Notes: generated by a model not told the origin, from the letters alone. A DNA stretch of 43,471 nt from CAYZRJ01 sp964480825 (GCA_964480825.1 CAYZRJ010000002.1:1-43471), one strand, 5' to 3'; counted from the first letter of the stretch, positions 16,139-24,991 are shown. Made by a program: numbers and translations.

Positions 16139-16567
16139 TTAATAATCTTTTAAAACGATTACTTTAAGTCCCTCTATTTTCTTCTGCTGGTGTTTGGGAT
16201 TGTCGGTAACTAAATCTGCTTTTTGCTCCATGGCCAGGGCCATAAATGACGCGTCGTAAAAACTTATTTTATTTTCATATGCAATTTGCATCGCACTCTG
16301 AGCCTGAGCTTGATCCTGAGGTATAAACTGAATAGGAGTAGAATGATAAGCTCCAATTGAGTCTAACGCCTCCAAAAGCGGTAAATGTTTATATAAAAGG
16401 GCGTTTCCGACCTCGTATTTTGCAAGCTCTGGCATCATAATTTGTATTTTTTTATCTTGAAAATCCTTAAGAATATTATCGGCAATAGTAACGTAAGCCT
16501 CATCATGCTTATTTAACCACTTTACGGCTACGGAAGAATCCACTACTAAGTTTCTTTTTTGGACCAT
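16139..16567 (-). CDS. vapC: VapC-type PIN-domain toxin
   Basis: PIN-domain ribonucleases of the VapC group cut tRNA or rRNA when freed from their antitoxin. The four acidic residues expected of the active site are present: D10 (VVDSSVAVKW), E52 (AKYEVGNALL), D105 (FYDASFMALA) and D122 (LVTDN). At 142 residues it is of normal length. It follows the antitoxin gene by 2 nt and should be cotranslated with it. Target RNA cannot be predicted. Confidence 0.92.
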   Translation of the reverse strand: MVQKRNLVVDSSVAVKWLNKHDEAYVTIADNILKDFQDKKIQIMMPELAKYEVGNALLYKHLPLLEALDSIGAYHSTPIQFIPQDQAQAQSAMQIAYENKISFYDASFMALAMEQKADLVTDNPKHQQKKIEGLKVIVLKDY

Positions 16568-16569
16568 AT

Positions 16570-16839
16570 TTAGTGTGATTCTCTATCTGAACTAATAAAT
16601 TTGGAGAGATTTCCGTGCTTCCCTTTGTACGAACGAACTTTATGAATCTTCTCCCAAAGAGCATCCCAGTCTACCTCCTTGTTTCCAACAAAGGGTTTTA
16701 TGAGTAACTCACCTTTATCTGTAGTGCAAAGTGTTACCACAGAATTAGTTGACGACCAGTTCAACGCTTCTCGCATCTTTTCGGGAATAGTTAACTGTCC
16801 TCTGTCTCTTATTATTGCTGTTGCGGATATGTTTACCAT
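16570..16839 (-). CDS. vapB: AbrB/MazE-type antitoxin of the VapC pair
   Basis: The N-terminal 45 residues form a SpoVT-AbrB swapped-hairpin DNA-binding domain (RDRGQLTIPEKMREAL). The C-terminal half is the likely toxin-binding tail (ALWEKIHKVRSYKGKHGN). Antitoxins of this kind repress their own promoter together with the toxin. There is no SD, and TAATCT lies 6 nt before the ATG, so the message should be leaderless. The partner vapC starts 2 nt after the stop. Confidence 0.88.
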   Translation of the reverse strand: MVNISATAIIRDRGQLTIPEKMREALNWSSTNSVVTLCTTDKGELLIKPFVGNKEVDWDALWEKIHKVRSYKGKHGNLSKFISSDRESH

Positions 16840-16845
16840 ATATTC

Positions 16846-16874
16846 AGATTATCAGAAAATCAGAAAGGAGTCAA
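16846..16874 (-). promoter_or_regulatory. Promoter of the vapBC operon
   Basis: TTGACT (16874-16869), 17-nt spacer, TAATCT (16851-16846), then 6 nt to the ATG. An alternative -10 box, GATAAT, overlaps it at 15-nt spacing. Either places the transcript start at the start codon. Confidence 0.6.
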
Positions 16875-16930
16875 TTGGTGGCTCTTCGAGCACCCCATCT
16901 GACTAAACTCGCTACGCTCATTAAGTCATC

Positions 16931-17018
16931 TGGTGCCGCGGGAGAGACTCGAACTCTCACGGAGCTTGCGCCCCAAAGGTTTTTGAGACCTTCGTGTATA
17001 CCATTCCACCACCACGGC
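16931..17018 (-). tRNA. tRNA-Leu (CAA)
   Basis: An 88-nt class II tRNA with encoded CCA. The acceptor stem is GCCGTGG/CCGCGGC, with a D-arm with GGAATGGTA, an anticodon stem AAGGT/ACCTT around CTCAAAA (anticodon CAA, codon UUG), a long variable arm, and the T-arm GAGAGTTCGAGTCTCTC. The 5' end is 5 nt from the end of dnaB, so it may be processed from the dnaB transcript. Imperfect repeats around GAGCGTAGCGAG follow its 3' end but lack a T-run. Confidence 0.95.
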
Positions 17019-17023
17019 TTAAA

Positions 17024-18370
17024 CTACTGTGACTGACTAACAGCTTCGTGTCTTTCGATCTCGTAAAATCTCGTAAACTCTCCTTTAAAGAACAGATCAA
17101 TTTCTCCGGTAGGGCCGTTACGATGCTTAGCCACCAACAGTTTAACATTTTGTCGGTCCTCTTCGTTTGGGCGATACAAAAAAATAACAATATCCGCGTC
17201 CTGCTCAATGGAACCCGAGTCTCTTAAATCAGACAATTGGGGTTTTTTATCGCCGCCGCGTTGCTCTATTGCGCGCGATAATTGGGACAAAGCCAAAACC
17301 GGAACTTTCAACTCTCTGGCCAAATTTTTTAGTCCCTGAGATATCATAGATACCTCTTGTACGCGGCTTTCAGAATTGTCCCCTTTCACCAACTGCAGAT
17401 AATCGACTATAACTAGGTCAATTTGGTGTTCCAGCATTAATCTTCGGGTTTTTGTGCGCATTTCCAAAACGCTGATACCCGGAGTGTCGTCAATATAAAT
17501 CGGCGCTTCGGCCAATTCACCCGCGGCGATACCGTATTTTTCAAAATCTTCGTGCTCAAGGTTGCCGGTTGCAATCTTCCAGCTATCTATTCCCGCTTGC
17601 GACGCGGTCATACGATCAACAATCATTTCGCGGCCCATTTCGAGCGAAAACAACACAATGCCGCTTTTCTTTGTTATCGAGGCGTGTTGAGCAATATTTA
17701 TCGCAAGCGAAGATTTACCAACCGAGGGGCGTGCCGCCAAAATAGTTAAATTTTCTTTCTGCAAACCCGATAACATTCTATCCAAAGTTTTTAATCCGGT
17801 TGGAACTCCGCGCAACTCACCTTTATTCTTGCTCAATTCATCCAGTCTTTCGAACGTGATTTCAAGAATATCTTTTATTGCGACAAAATCCTGATGAAAT
17901 CTGTCCATTGATACGGAGTATAAAAGTTGTTCTGACTTATCTAAAACAACACTAACCTCGCCCTCGGAGAACACTAATTCGTTTATTTGGGCAGAAGCAC
18001 TTATCAAAGAACGTTTTATAGCCGCGTCCTTAATTATTCTAGCGTAAGTTTCGATATTAGCTACAGTTGGCACCGAATTGACCAAATCGGTTAAATAACT
18101 TACTCCCCCACTGTTTTCCAGTGTTCCCAGTTTACGTAGCTCAGCCGGAACAGTTACTAAATCCGCCGGTTCTCTTTGTTCGTATAAAACCATAACAGCT
18201 TTAAAAATGTTCGCGTGAGCTTCTTTATAAAAATGGTGAGATTTTAAAATATCAATAATCTTAATGATAGAATCTTTATCTATCAGCAAAGATCCTAAAA
18301 CAGATTTCTCGGCATCTATGTCGTGCGGAGGTATATGAACATTTATATTATTTAAATTCTTTTTAGCCAT
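17024..18370 (-). CDS. dnaB: Replicative DNA helicase DnaB
   Basis: This is the hexameric 5'-3' helicase that opens the replication fork. The N-terminal helical domain (DIDAEKSVLGSLLID) covers about 1-115, followed by a linker and the RecA-like domain. Walker A is AARPSVGKSSLA (about residue 209), Walker B is LVIVDYLQLV, and the arginine-rich end includes FLYRPNEED and AKHRNGPTGEI. At 448 residues it is of normal size, with no intein. An AAGGA sequence 11 nt upstream may serve as ribosome binding site; the metallo-hydrolase gene ends 13 nt upstream, so the two are probably one operon. Confidence 0.97.
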   Translation of the reverse strand: MAKKNLNNINVHIPPHDIDAEKSVLGSLLIDKDSIIKIIDILKSHHFYKEAHANIFKAVMVLYEQREPADLVTVPAELRKLGTLENSGGVSYLTDLVNSVPTVANIETYARIIKDAAIKRSLISASAQINELVFSEGEVSVVLDKSEQLLYSVSMDRFHQDFVAIKDILEITFERLDELSKNKGELRGVPTGLKTLDRMLSGLQKENLTILAARPSVGKSSLAINIAQHASITKKSGIVLFSLEMGREMIVDRMTASQAGIDSWKIATGNLEHEDFEKYGIAAGELAEAPIYIDDTPGISVLEMRTKTRRLMLEHQIDLVIVDYLQLVKGDNSESRVQEVSMISQGLKNLARELKVPVLALSQLSRAIEQRGGDKKPQLSDLRDSGSIEQDADIVIFLYRPNEEDRQNVKLLVAKHRNGPTGEIDLFFKGEFTRFYEIERHEAVSQSQ

Positions 18371-18383
18371 GTAAAACTAATCC

Positions 18384-19034
18384 TTAATGAGACGGGATTA
18401 AAACAATTATTTCTGTTTCATCCGGAATATCGGATCTCGAAGATATTTTTAGTTTTTCTAACCGTTGAGCAGTTTTAGCCACACCCATTTCGTCTAAAAA
18501 TTTTTCTACTCCGACAATTTCGGATACACCTGTACCATCAGCAGTTTTATAATGCATAGGTAAAACGATTCCCGGTTCGATAGAAGATATAACTTTAGCC
18601 GCCGTTTCCGCGTCAATTGTATAAAAACCTCCTACAGGTATCATTAAGATATCAACCGTACCTAAATGTTCAAGTGTCTCATCAGATAATTCGTGGCCCA
18701 AATCTCCCAGATGAAGCAAATTAAATCCGTCAATATCTATAGAATAAATGGTATTCTTTCCGCGCTTGGAACCGCCGTTGCCGTCGTGGTAAGTTGCAAG
18801 TCCGTTTATAAAAACTCCGGAAATCTCATATTCACCGGGACTATCAATTACAAAACGACTGCCCGAAATAGCAGATGTATTAGAATGATCAAAATGATCG
18901 TGCGAAGATATAACAACATCGGCATCCATTTTTGGTAGCTTATACCCGATTTTTGCATCGTACGGGTCAATAACTAAGCTCAAATCCTTACCTTTTATCT
19001 TAAAACATGAGTGACCGATGTATGTGATTTCCAT
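18384..19034 (-). CDS. Metallo-beta-lactamase-fold metal-dependent hydrolase
   Basis: The product is related to the UPF0173/UlaG-like group of the metallo-beta-lactamase superfamily. Metal ligands appear as HSCFKI near the N-terminus, the HxHxDH core in SSHDHFDHSN (about residues 44-53), LHLGDLGH (about 117) and the late histidine in VLPMHYKTADG. At 216 residues it matches the group. Substrates of these enzymes are mostly unknown. The start at 19034 is supported by TGA-TAATAT 6 nt upstream. It shares a divergent promoter region with the EamA gene and precedes dnaB. Confidence 0.88.
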   Translation of the reverse strand: MEITYIGHSCFKIKGKDLSLVIDPYDAKIGYKLPKMDADVVISSHDHFDHSNTSAISGSRFVIDSPGEYEISGVFINGLATYHDGNGGSKRGKNTIYSIDIDGFNLLHLGDLGHELSDETLEHLGTVDILMIPVGGFYTIDAETAAKVISSIEPGIVLPMHYKTADGTGVSEIVGVEKFLDEMGVAKTAQRLEKLKISSRSDIPDETEIIVLIPSH

Positions 19035-19040
19035 GAAAGT

Positions 19041-19101
19041 ATATTATCACAACTTATTAATATTTGTGATACTTGAACCAAGCCTAAACAATCAATAGAA
19101 T
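19041..19101. promoter_or_regulatory. Divergent leaderless promoters, hydrolase and EamA genes
   Basis: Minus strand: TAATAT (19046-19041) preceded by TGA, 6 nt before ATG 19034. Plus strand: TTGAAC (19073-19078), 17-nt spacer, TAGAAT (19096-19101), 7 nt before ATG 19109. Neither start has an SD. Confidence 0.6.
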
Positions 19102-19108
19102 ATAATCA

Positions 19109-20104
19109 ATGAATAAAAAGCTGTCCACAATTGTTATTTTCGGTTACATTGCGCTAGTAGTTGCAAATTTAATTTGGGCCGCGGCAGGACCTGTAATCAA
19201 ACTTACTATTGCGTATCTTCCTCCTTTCACTTTTCTATTTTTAAGATTTATGCTGGTGTGCGTGTTGATTCTTCCTTATACAATTGTCGAACTTTCAAAA
19301 TACAAAATAAGCATAAAGGATTACTGGAAAATATTTATCTTGGGCATTTTTTCACAATCGAGCATAATTCTTATAGTTTTTGGGCTTAAATACACCACTG
19401 CCATAGATATGACGCTTATCGGGTCGTTTGCAATCGTACTTTCTATGGGAGCGGGTCATTATTTTTTCAAGGAGAAAATGCGCGCAGGAGTAAAATTCGG
19501 GCTGATTATTGCGTTTTTAGGCACTTTAGTTGTAATTTTAGAACCACTATTAACCTACGGACAGACTACAACTGACGCCTCGACGGAATTTCGACTGTGG
19601 GGTAATTTTTTGGTATTTCTATATAATATAGCTTTTCTTTTGTACATCATCTGGTCAAAAATCAGTTTTGGTCAATCCACAAATATTATAAAGAAATCAC
19701 TGCACTTTTTGCATATAAAACCCATGAAATCGCGCTATCCTGCGTCATTACTGACTGCAATATCTTTTTACGTAGGAATGGCTACCATGCTTCCTTTTGC
19801 AGTGCTTGAAAACTTAAATTTTTTTGGCGCAGTAAGTTACGATTTAATGTCTTTGGACGGCAAGGCCGTCGTAGGAATAATTTATATGGCGCTGTTGTCA
19901 TCCATTACTGCCTATTTTTTATTTGAATGGGCTTTGAACAATGTAAGCATCAGCGACACGGCAATACTTGGCTACATTTCCACAATTTTTGGCATTCCTT
20001 TTGCTTTTTTGATACTCGGGGAAATTCCTACATTTTATGCACTTTTAGGCGCGGGAATAATAGGTATCGGAGTAGCCGTCGCCGAAGTTTCTGCCCACAC
20101 GTAA
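19109..20104 (+). CDS. EamA/DMT-family transporter
   Basis: This is a ten-helix membrane protein of the drug/metabolite transporter superfamily. Two EamA repeats are visible: residues 8-145 (IWAAAGPVIKL; LRFMLVCVLIL) and 155-325 (LSSITAYFLFEWALN; ILGEIPTFYALLGAGII). A cytoplasmic loop with SFGQSTNIIKKS lies between. The 331 residues are slightly above the usual 290-310 because of this loop. The substrate is unknown; family members move amino acids, nucleotide sugars or metabolites. It has its own leaderless promoter and is followed after 50 nt by rpmE, which has another promoter. Confidence 0.9.
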   Translation: MNKKLSTIVIFGYIALVVANLIWAAAGPVIKLTIAYLPPFTFLFLRFMLVCVLILPYTIVELSKYKISIKDYWKIFILGIFSQSSIILIVFGLKYTTAIDMTLIGSFAIVLSMGAGHYFFKEKMRAGVKFGLIIAFLGTLVVILEPLLTYGQTTTDASTEFRLWGNFLVFLYNIAFLLYIIWSKISFGQSTNIIKKSLHFLHIKPMKSRYPASLLTAISFYVGMATMLPFAVLENLNFFGAVSYDLMSLDGKAVVGIIYMALLSSITAYFLFEWALNNVSISDTAILGYISTIFGIPFAFLILGEIPTFYALLGAGIIGIGVAVAEVSAHT

Positions 20105-20106
20105 AG

Positions 20107-20135
20107 TTGCCTACCGCCAAAAACCCTGATATACT
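20107..20135 (+). promoter_or_regulatory. Promoter of rpmE-prfA
   Basis: TTGCCT (20107-20112), 17-nt spacer, TATACT (20130-20135) preceded by TGA. The predicted leader is about 12 nt, with no SD before ATG 20155. Confidence 0.6.
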
Positions 20136-20154
20136 ACGCCTTGTTTAAGTAACT

Positions 20155-20487
20155 ATGAAAAAAGACATACATCCAAAAATAAATACAGATTGCAAGGTAA
20201 CCTGTGCTTGTGGCAATGCTTTTACAACCATCTCTACTCTGCCGACTATTCACGTGGATATATGTAGTGCTTGCCATCCGTTATTTACAGGTACTCAAAA
20301 GTTGGTCGACATCGAAGGAAGAATTGATAAATTCCACAAAAAAGCTAAACAAACTTTAGAAAAGAAAACAAAAACAGCTGAAGCTACTAAAGCGAAAAAG
20401 GCCAAGGCGACAAGCGTGAAAGAGGCAAAAAACCTATCTCTAAAAGATATGTTAAAACAGCTAAAAGACGAAGAAACTAAAGAGTAG
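20155..20487 (+). CDS. rpmE: Ribosomal protein bL31 with basic extension
   Basis: The first 65 residues match bL31 (MKKDIHPKINTDCKVTC; HVDICSACHPLFTGTQK; GRIDKFHKK). The cysteines in CACG and CSAC form the zinc site of the C+ type. A lysine/alanine-rich tail of about 45 residues, absent from most bL31 proteins, follows and probably contacts rRNA. The gene is followed by prfA after 3 nt, an arrangement also seen in other bacteria. Confidence 0.93.
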   Translation: MKKDIHPKINTDCKVTCACGNAFTTISTLPTIHVDICSACHPLFTGTQKLVDIEGRIDKFHKKAKQTLEKKTKTAEATKAKKAKATSVKEAKNLSLKDMLKQLKDEETKE

Positions 20488-20490
20488 ATA

Positions 20491-21447
20491 ATGGATGAAA
20501 CAAAAAAATATCTAAAATCCGAAATAGAAAAACTTGAAAAAAGTATCGGCGAGTATCAGGCAATGCAGTTTGATCCGGCGCTAAAAACCTTAGCTGAAGA
20601 CGAGATTAAATCACTCGAATCTCAAAAGGAATCTCTCGAAAAATCACTACAATCAATGGATAACACGGGTTCAACAGAAAACTTTTTTACCGGCGAGGGT
20701 ATCGATATAAACCCAAACGTGATTATTTTAGAAATACGCGCCGGAACCGGCGGAGATGAAGCCGCACTATTTGCCCGCGATTTGTACAAAATGTATTCCC
20801 GATACGGCGAAAAACATAATTGGGTTTTTACCGAGCTATTTTTATCCGAAGGCAGTGCAGGCGGTATAAAAACTTTGAGTGTAGAGGTAAAAGGCCTACA
20901 GGTTTATGAGAAGCTAAAAAATGAATCGGGGGTACATAGAGTCCAACGAGTCCCTACAACCGAATCCGGAGGGCGTATACATACCTCTACGGCTACTGTG
21001 GCTGTACTGCCTGAACTCAAAAAAGTGGATCTCGAAATTAGATCGGACGATCTAAAATGGGAGTTTTTTAGATCGGGCGGAAAAGGTGGCCAAAACGTCA
21101 ACAAAGTGTCTACAGCAGTACGACTAATACATATTCCTACGCAGTCCGTTGTCGAATGCCAAGAAGAACGTTCTCAGGGGAAAAACCGTGAAAAAGCCTT
21201 AAAAATACTGCACTCAAAATTGTATACAATAATGCACGAGCAAAATGTTAAGCACGTTACTGATATTAGAACAAACATGGTCGGCAGTGGCGACAGAAGC
21301 GAGAAGATTCGTACGTACAATTACCCGCAGGATCGTGTAACCGATCACAGATTAAATAAAAACTGGCATGGAATTAATAGCATGATGAACGGCGGAATAG
21401 ACGATATGCTAAATGATTGTTCTAAATCTCTTTTGCCATCTCAATAG
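20491..21447 (+). CDS. prfA: Peptide chain release factor 1
   Basis: RF1 reads UAA and UAG and triggers peptide release. The stop-codon recognition tripeptide is PTT in RVPTTESGGR, the RF1-type PxT motif and not the SPF motif of RF2. The hydrolysis motif GGQ is in RSGGKGGQNVNKVST. The 318 residues are about 40 fewer than usual, the loss being in the N-terminal helical domain. UGA stops in this window require an RF2 elsewhere. It overlaps the convergent protease gene by 26 nt. Confidence 0.95.
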   Translation: MDETKKYLKSEIEKLEKSIGEYQAMQFDPALKTLAEDEIKSLESQKESLEKSLQSMDNTGSTENFFTGEGIDINPNVIILEIRAGTGGDEAALFARDLYKMYSRYGEKHNWVFTELFLSEGSAGGIKTLSVEVKGLQVYEKLKNESGVHRVQRVPTTESGGRIHTSTATVAVLPELKKVDLEIRSDDLKWEFFRSGGKGGQNVNKVSTAVRLIHIPTQSVVECQEERSQGKNREKALKILHSKLYTIMHEQNVKHVTDIRTNMVGSGDRSEKIRTYNYPQDRVTDHRLNKNWHGINSMMNGGIDDMLNDCSKSLLPSQ

Positions 21448-22657
21448 CCTTATCAAGTTGCGGGTCTCGATTGCTATTGCGGTCGTCGTCAGTCATCTGC
21501 ACTTCGATATCGGGCACTAGTCCTTTTGCCTTAGCGCTGCCGTCACCGACCCATTCTTTTTTAGGCGTCAGCCATTTTGCGACAGTAACATGAATACCGG
21601 AACCGTCCTCAAAGTCCTGAGCAGTTTGAATTGTGCCTTTACCAAAGCTTTTAACCCCTATTAACGTTGCTCCGATGTTATCGCGTAAGGCCGCGGCTAA
21701 AATTTCTGAGGCCGATGCACTACCTCCGTTAATCAGTACAAATATCGCCGGCACGTTATGAAACGCCCCCACTCTTTTTGCGTTAAATACTTGTTGGACA
21801 CCTACCGCAGATTCCTGATATAAAACTGTTTTGTTATTGAAAAATTCTTCTGCCATATAAACAGAAGTCTGCATATAACCTCCAGGGTTATCGCGCAAGT
21901 CTACAATTATAGCATCCAATTCTTTCATGTTTATGTTCATATCAGAAATTACGTCATCCCAATCTTTGTTTGAATCACTCCCGTAAAAACGACTGATTCT
22001 TAAATACGCAGTTCCCTCGCCTTTATCCTGCCAAGAAATACTCGGCAAAGTTATAACTGCGCGTATTAAATCTAATTCACGCGGTTTTTCATCTTCGGAC
22101 TGAATAGTTAAACTTACTTTTGTGGACGCCGGTCCGCGAATCTTAGACACGGCCTCTGTAACAGCCAAGCCTAAAGTTGAAGTTCCGTCTATTAAAAGTA
22201 TCTTGTCCCCCGCTTTGATTCCGGCCGCTTTGGCAGGTCCGCCGTCTATTGGAGCTACCACCATAAGCTGTCCCTCTTTAATACCAAGCTCGGCGCCTAT
22301 TCCCTCGTAGTTTCCGTGTAACGAGCTGTTTACCGTTTCATTTATTAGTGGAGGTAAAAAGGTGGTGTAGGGATCGTCTAAAGAAGCTACCATGCCCTGT
22401 ATAGCGCCGTAAAGCATCTTTTGATAGTCGACCGGACGCAGTAAAGATTCCTGACTGACCATATCCCATACTTTCCAAAACAAAGAAAAGTCTATTTTTT
22501 TATCAATTGGATTTTCATTTATTAAGTTAGCTTTTGGCGGGTTCTTTTTTACATCTATAACAAAGCCGCGATGACCGAAGTAGTAACCTCCGTAAAATAA
22601 GGCAGTTGAAAATAAAATTGTTATTAAAAATCTCTGAAATTTTTCGAATGTTTTCAT
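21422..22657 (-). CDS. ctpA: S41-family carboxy-terminal processing protease
   Basis: An N-terminal membrane anchor (FLITILFSTALFYGGYYFG, residues 10-30) is followed by a helical region, a PDZ domain (about 115-200, AKAAGIKAGDKILLIDG) and the S41 catalytic domain. The nucleophile is the serine of NGGSASASE (about 314), with the lysine of KSFGKGTIQT (about 339) as general base. It acts outside the membrane on misfolded or tail-marked proteins. It appears to be the last gene of the rpsF operon, 6 nt after its neighbour. The 3' end overlaps prfA. Confidence 0.94.
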   Translation of the reverse strand: MKTFEKFQRFLITILFSTALFYGGYYFGHRGFVIDVKKNPPKANLINENPIDKKIDFSLFWKVWDMVSQESLLRPVDYQKMLYGAIQGMVASLDDPYTTFLPPLINETVNSSLHGNYEGIGAELGIKEGQLMVVAPIDGGPAKAAGIKAGDKILLIDGTSTLGLAVTEAVSKIRGPASTKVSLTIQSEDEKPRELDLIRAVITLPSISWQDKGEGTAYLRISRFYGSDSNKDWDDVISDMNINMKELDAIIVDLRDNPGGYMQTSVYMAEEFFNNKTVLYQESAVGVQQVFNAKRVGAFHNVPAIFVLINGGSASASEILAAALRDNIGATLIGVKSFGKGTIQTAQDFEDGSGIHVTVAKWLTPKKEWVGDGSAKAKGLVPDIEVQMTDDDRNSNRDPQLDKAIEMAKEI

Positions 22658-22663
22658 ATGTTG

Positions 22664-23662
22664 TTATGTGGCCTGCAGGATAAAAAAGTTCGGCAAAAAT
22701 ATCTCAACAGGGTTTTCGTTCACACTGAACTTAACAAATATACTAGATATAGATACTCTGTCAACGACCGCAGATTTTCCAAAATATGGTCTTTGCAATA
22801 TTACTACTCTCATTCCGGTTTCTATTTCAATAAGCTCTGACGGCAAAGGCGGTTCTATCGAGGAAATATTTTCCTCGGGAGGCATTGGAATACGTAATAA
22901 ATTTCTCTCTCCCTGAAAAAACACGTAACGATTTGAGACATTATTTAATACGGCATAAACGTCGTCCGGTGTGGGTATATTGCCAAAACCGCTAAACAAC
23001 CCAAAACTAATGCCTGTTTCAACAGCGTATCTAAAGGTTTCTCTATCCGCGCTACCGCCAATTACTCCCCCCAAACTGTATTTTGCGGCCTCTTTTAAAA
23101 ACTGCAAACTTACGTGATTTCCTACGTAAATAATTTTTCCATCCGCATCTCCGGAAGCAAAGCCCTCGAGATAAAACTTTTCGAGTAAGTGCGTCGGATT
23201 CGGAAAAACCAACAACTCGCCGGTAAAGTTAGATTTGGTTGCCGCAACAAGGTTTAGATTTTTCATTGAACATTTTATCAAGACGGAATTTTTTTCGGAT
23301 ATTTTAATAACTTCCCCCCACACCCCCGATAGTAGAATATGTTTTTTTGCCTCTTCGGTAAACTCGTACGTTCCGCCGGGCTTTTTAAGAAGATTTCCGT
23401 TGTACGGAGCGTCAATTTTGGTTCTACCGTCGTGACCTAAATATGAATTGTAGTAATAAAATTGGTCATCCCGTTTAAAATCGTTTGGTTTAAACTTATG
23501 AGAAAGCTTTAATACTTTTTGGGAAAAAATGCAGATACCTACATGGTCATAAGGTGCAATTTTAGTATTTTCAGTCACTAATAACTGACCGGGTACAGGT
23601 AATACCCGTTCTATCAAAACATCCTTTGAATCCTGAATTTTTGATAATACCGGAACAAGCAT
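22664..23662 (-). CDS. Protein with C-terminal KOW-like motif, unknown function
   Basis: No named family is recognised. The N-terminus (VLIERVLPVPGQLLVTE) looks like a barrel-type hybrid domain, and the middle is a large alpha/beta part (GNLLKKPGGTYEFTEEAKK; GVIGGSADRETFRYAVE). Near residue 285 there is a KOW-like sequence, GMRVVILQRPYFGKSAVV, as in NusG and some ribosomal proteins, suggesting RNA or ribosome contact. The last residues are hydrophobic. It starts 1 nt after the gene at 23664-24674, and the two are surely cotranslated; they may form a complex. Function is not assigned. Confidence 0.75.
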   Translation of the reverse strand: MLVPVLSKIQDSKDVLIERVLPVPGQLLVTENTKIAPYDHVGICIFSQKVLKLSHKFKPNDFKRDDQFYYYNSYLGHDGRTKIDAPYNGNLLKKPGGTYEFTEEAKKHILLSGVWGEVIKISEKNSVLIKCSMKNLNLVAATKSNFTGELLVFPNPTHLLEKFYLEGFASGDADGKIIYVGNHVSLQFLKEAAKYSLGGVIGGSADRETFRYAVETGISFGLFSGFGNIPTPDDVYAVLNNVSNRYVFFQGERNLLRIPMPPEENISSIEPPLPSELIEIETGMRVVILQRPYFGKSAVVDRVSISSIFVKFSVNENPVEIFLPNFFILQAT

Positions 23663-23663
23663 T

Positions 23664-24674
23664 TTATACGTTTCGGGAAAAATTTTTTAACCCTAAAGAA
23701 AAAATACCCACATCTTGAATAACTAAGCGCTTTTCAACTCTGGTATCAAAGACTAACCCGACGCCACCGCCGATTATTTCATGTTCAACTGTACCCAAAT
23801 GGTAAGACTTTACCATTATTTTCGCCCGCTCGCCCTTTGGCAACGGTACAACCGTGGTTTTATCTTTTTCAAGCTGTACTAATTGAGATGTACCCTCATC
23901 GGTTTTAATCATACATTCTAATGCACTCGGGCTTGATATAACTGTCGCCGCTTTCGTAATCTCCGGCCTTATGTTTATTTTTTCGTCATAAATATTTAGC
24001 AAAGTTGATAAAATCGTGGCGTTGAACATATCCCGTTTTATTTCATATATTCCGGGCTCGCGGATTAAATTTAACATTAAAAGATAGTCTAATTCTGCAA
24101 AAATTGAAATCCTTGAAAACCTGGAACCACAAAATACCAAAGGCAAATCTGCCGAAAGTATTGATTTTTCGTCCATTAACGAGGCTATGTTGCTGTCTAA
24201 ATCGATCTGGGTTGATATTTCGTTTGTTACAAGCTGAGGATAAATTTCAAGATTTGAATAATAGTTGTCCTCGTCAACATCACCAAATTCAACCGATTTG
24301 CGGTGAGGCTTAAGTGTAGAGTTTGAAAAACAAAAATCGGGAGTAAAAATCGAAGTGTTATTAATTAAAATAGGATAACTACCTTTAACATTTACAAATA
24401 CTTCGTACAAGGATTTTGTTAGTTTAACGGGAATTCCAAGCTTAGGTGCCTCAAGAAATCCGGTCAACAAAACATCGCACGAAGATAGATTGACATCGTG
24501 TTCTTTGCAAAATGAAGTGAATAAATTTAGATAAAAAGCATCTTCCGTAAAGCTGGTTGAAAAAATCGCCGCATTATAAACATAAGAAAAGTTTTTAAAC
24601 CAAAACTCCTCCGGTGATTTATATAGCAACAAGCTGATACCATGTAGATCAGTAAAAGAGCACAAGAAAGGCAT
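23664..24674 (-). CDS. Protein with MutL-like C-terminal stretch, unknown function
   Basis: The C-terminal stretch, VEHEIIGGGVGLVFDTR near residues 300-320, recalls proteins annotated as glutamate mutase L (GlmL/MutL-type actin-like fold) in Chloroflexota. There is no clear ATP-binding phosphate loop, so the match is tentative. The N-terminal 200 residues are alpha/beta with GSRFSRISIFAELDYLL as a possible conserved helix. It lies 12 nt after rpsR in the rpsF-ssb-rpsR operon and 1 nt before its partner gene. A role in envelope or translation is guesswork. Confidence 0.65.
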   Translation of the reverse strand: MPFLCSFTDLHGISLLLYKSPEEFWFKNFSYVYNAAIFSTSFTEDAFYLNLFTSFCKEHDVNLSSCDVLLTGFLEAPKLGIPVKLTKSLYEVFVNVKGSYPILINNTSIFTPDFCFSNSTLKPHRKSVEFGDVDEDNYYSNLEIYPQLVTNEISTQIDLDSNIASLMDEKSILSADLPLVFCGSRFSRISIFAELDYLLMLNLIREPGIYEIKRDMFNATILSTLLNIYDEKINIRPEITKAATVISSPSALECMIKTDEGTSQLVQLEKDKTTVVPLPKGERAKIMVKSYHLGTVEHEIIGGGVGLVFDTRVEKRLVIQDVGIFSLGLKNFSRNV

Positions 24675-24686
24675 GAATATATGGTA

Positions 24687-24950
24687 TCAAATCGCGTGTC
24701 TGTCTGTATATGGCATTAAAGCCATGTATCGAGCTTTTTTGATCTCGACAGCAAGGAGTCTCTGATTTTTGGACGTTAACCCCGTGTATTTTTGAGGCAA
24801 TATTTTACCTCTATCAGACGTAAACCTCTTTAAGGTTAAAACTTCCTTAAAGTCGGGGTTGGAACCTGTTTGTGTAAAATAACAGGTACTGCTTCCCGGT
24901 TTTGTAGATTTTCTTGCTGTCCTTTTTAATTCTGTCGCTTTTTCTTTCAT
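24687..24950 (-). CDS. rpsR: Ribosomal protein bS18
   Basis: bS18 binds 16S rRNA with bS6 in the platform of the small subunit. The conserved core is seen in DFKEVLTLKRFTSDRGKI and the arginine/lysine-rich TGLTSKNQRLLAVEIKKARY, with the usual end PYTDRH. The N-terminus has a basic tail and CYFTQTG. At 87 residues it is of normal size. Third gene of the rpsF-ssb-rpsR cluster, the standard bacterial order. Two hairpins precede its start; no SD is visible. Confidence 0.96.
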   Translation of the reverse strand: MKEKATELKRTARKSTKPGSSTCYFTQTGSNPDFKEVLTLKRFTSDRGKILPQKYTGLTSKNQRLLAVEIKKARYMALMPYTDRHAI

Positions 24951-24960
24951 ATATATTTTA

Positions 24961-24991
24961 GACTGTACTCAGTCGGGACGCTTTAGCGTCC
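24961..24991 (-). promoter_or_regulatory. Tandem tetraloop hairpins between ssb and rpsR
   Basis: On the minus strand GGACGC-TAAA-GCGTCC (24991-24976) spans the ssb stop codon, and GACTG-AGTA-CAGTC (24974-24961) follows 1 nt later. The rpsR start is 10 nt downstream. No long T-run follows, so regulation or mRNA processing is likelier than termination. Confidence 0.55.
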
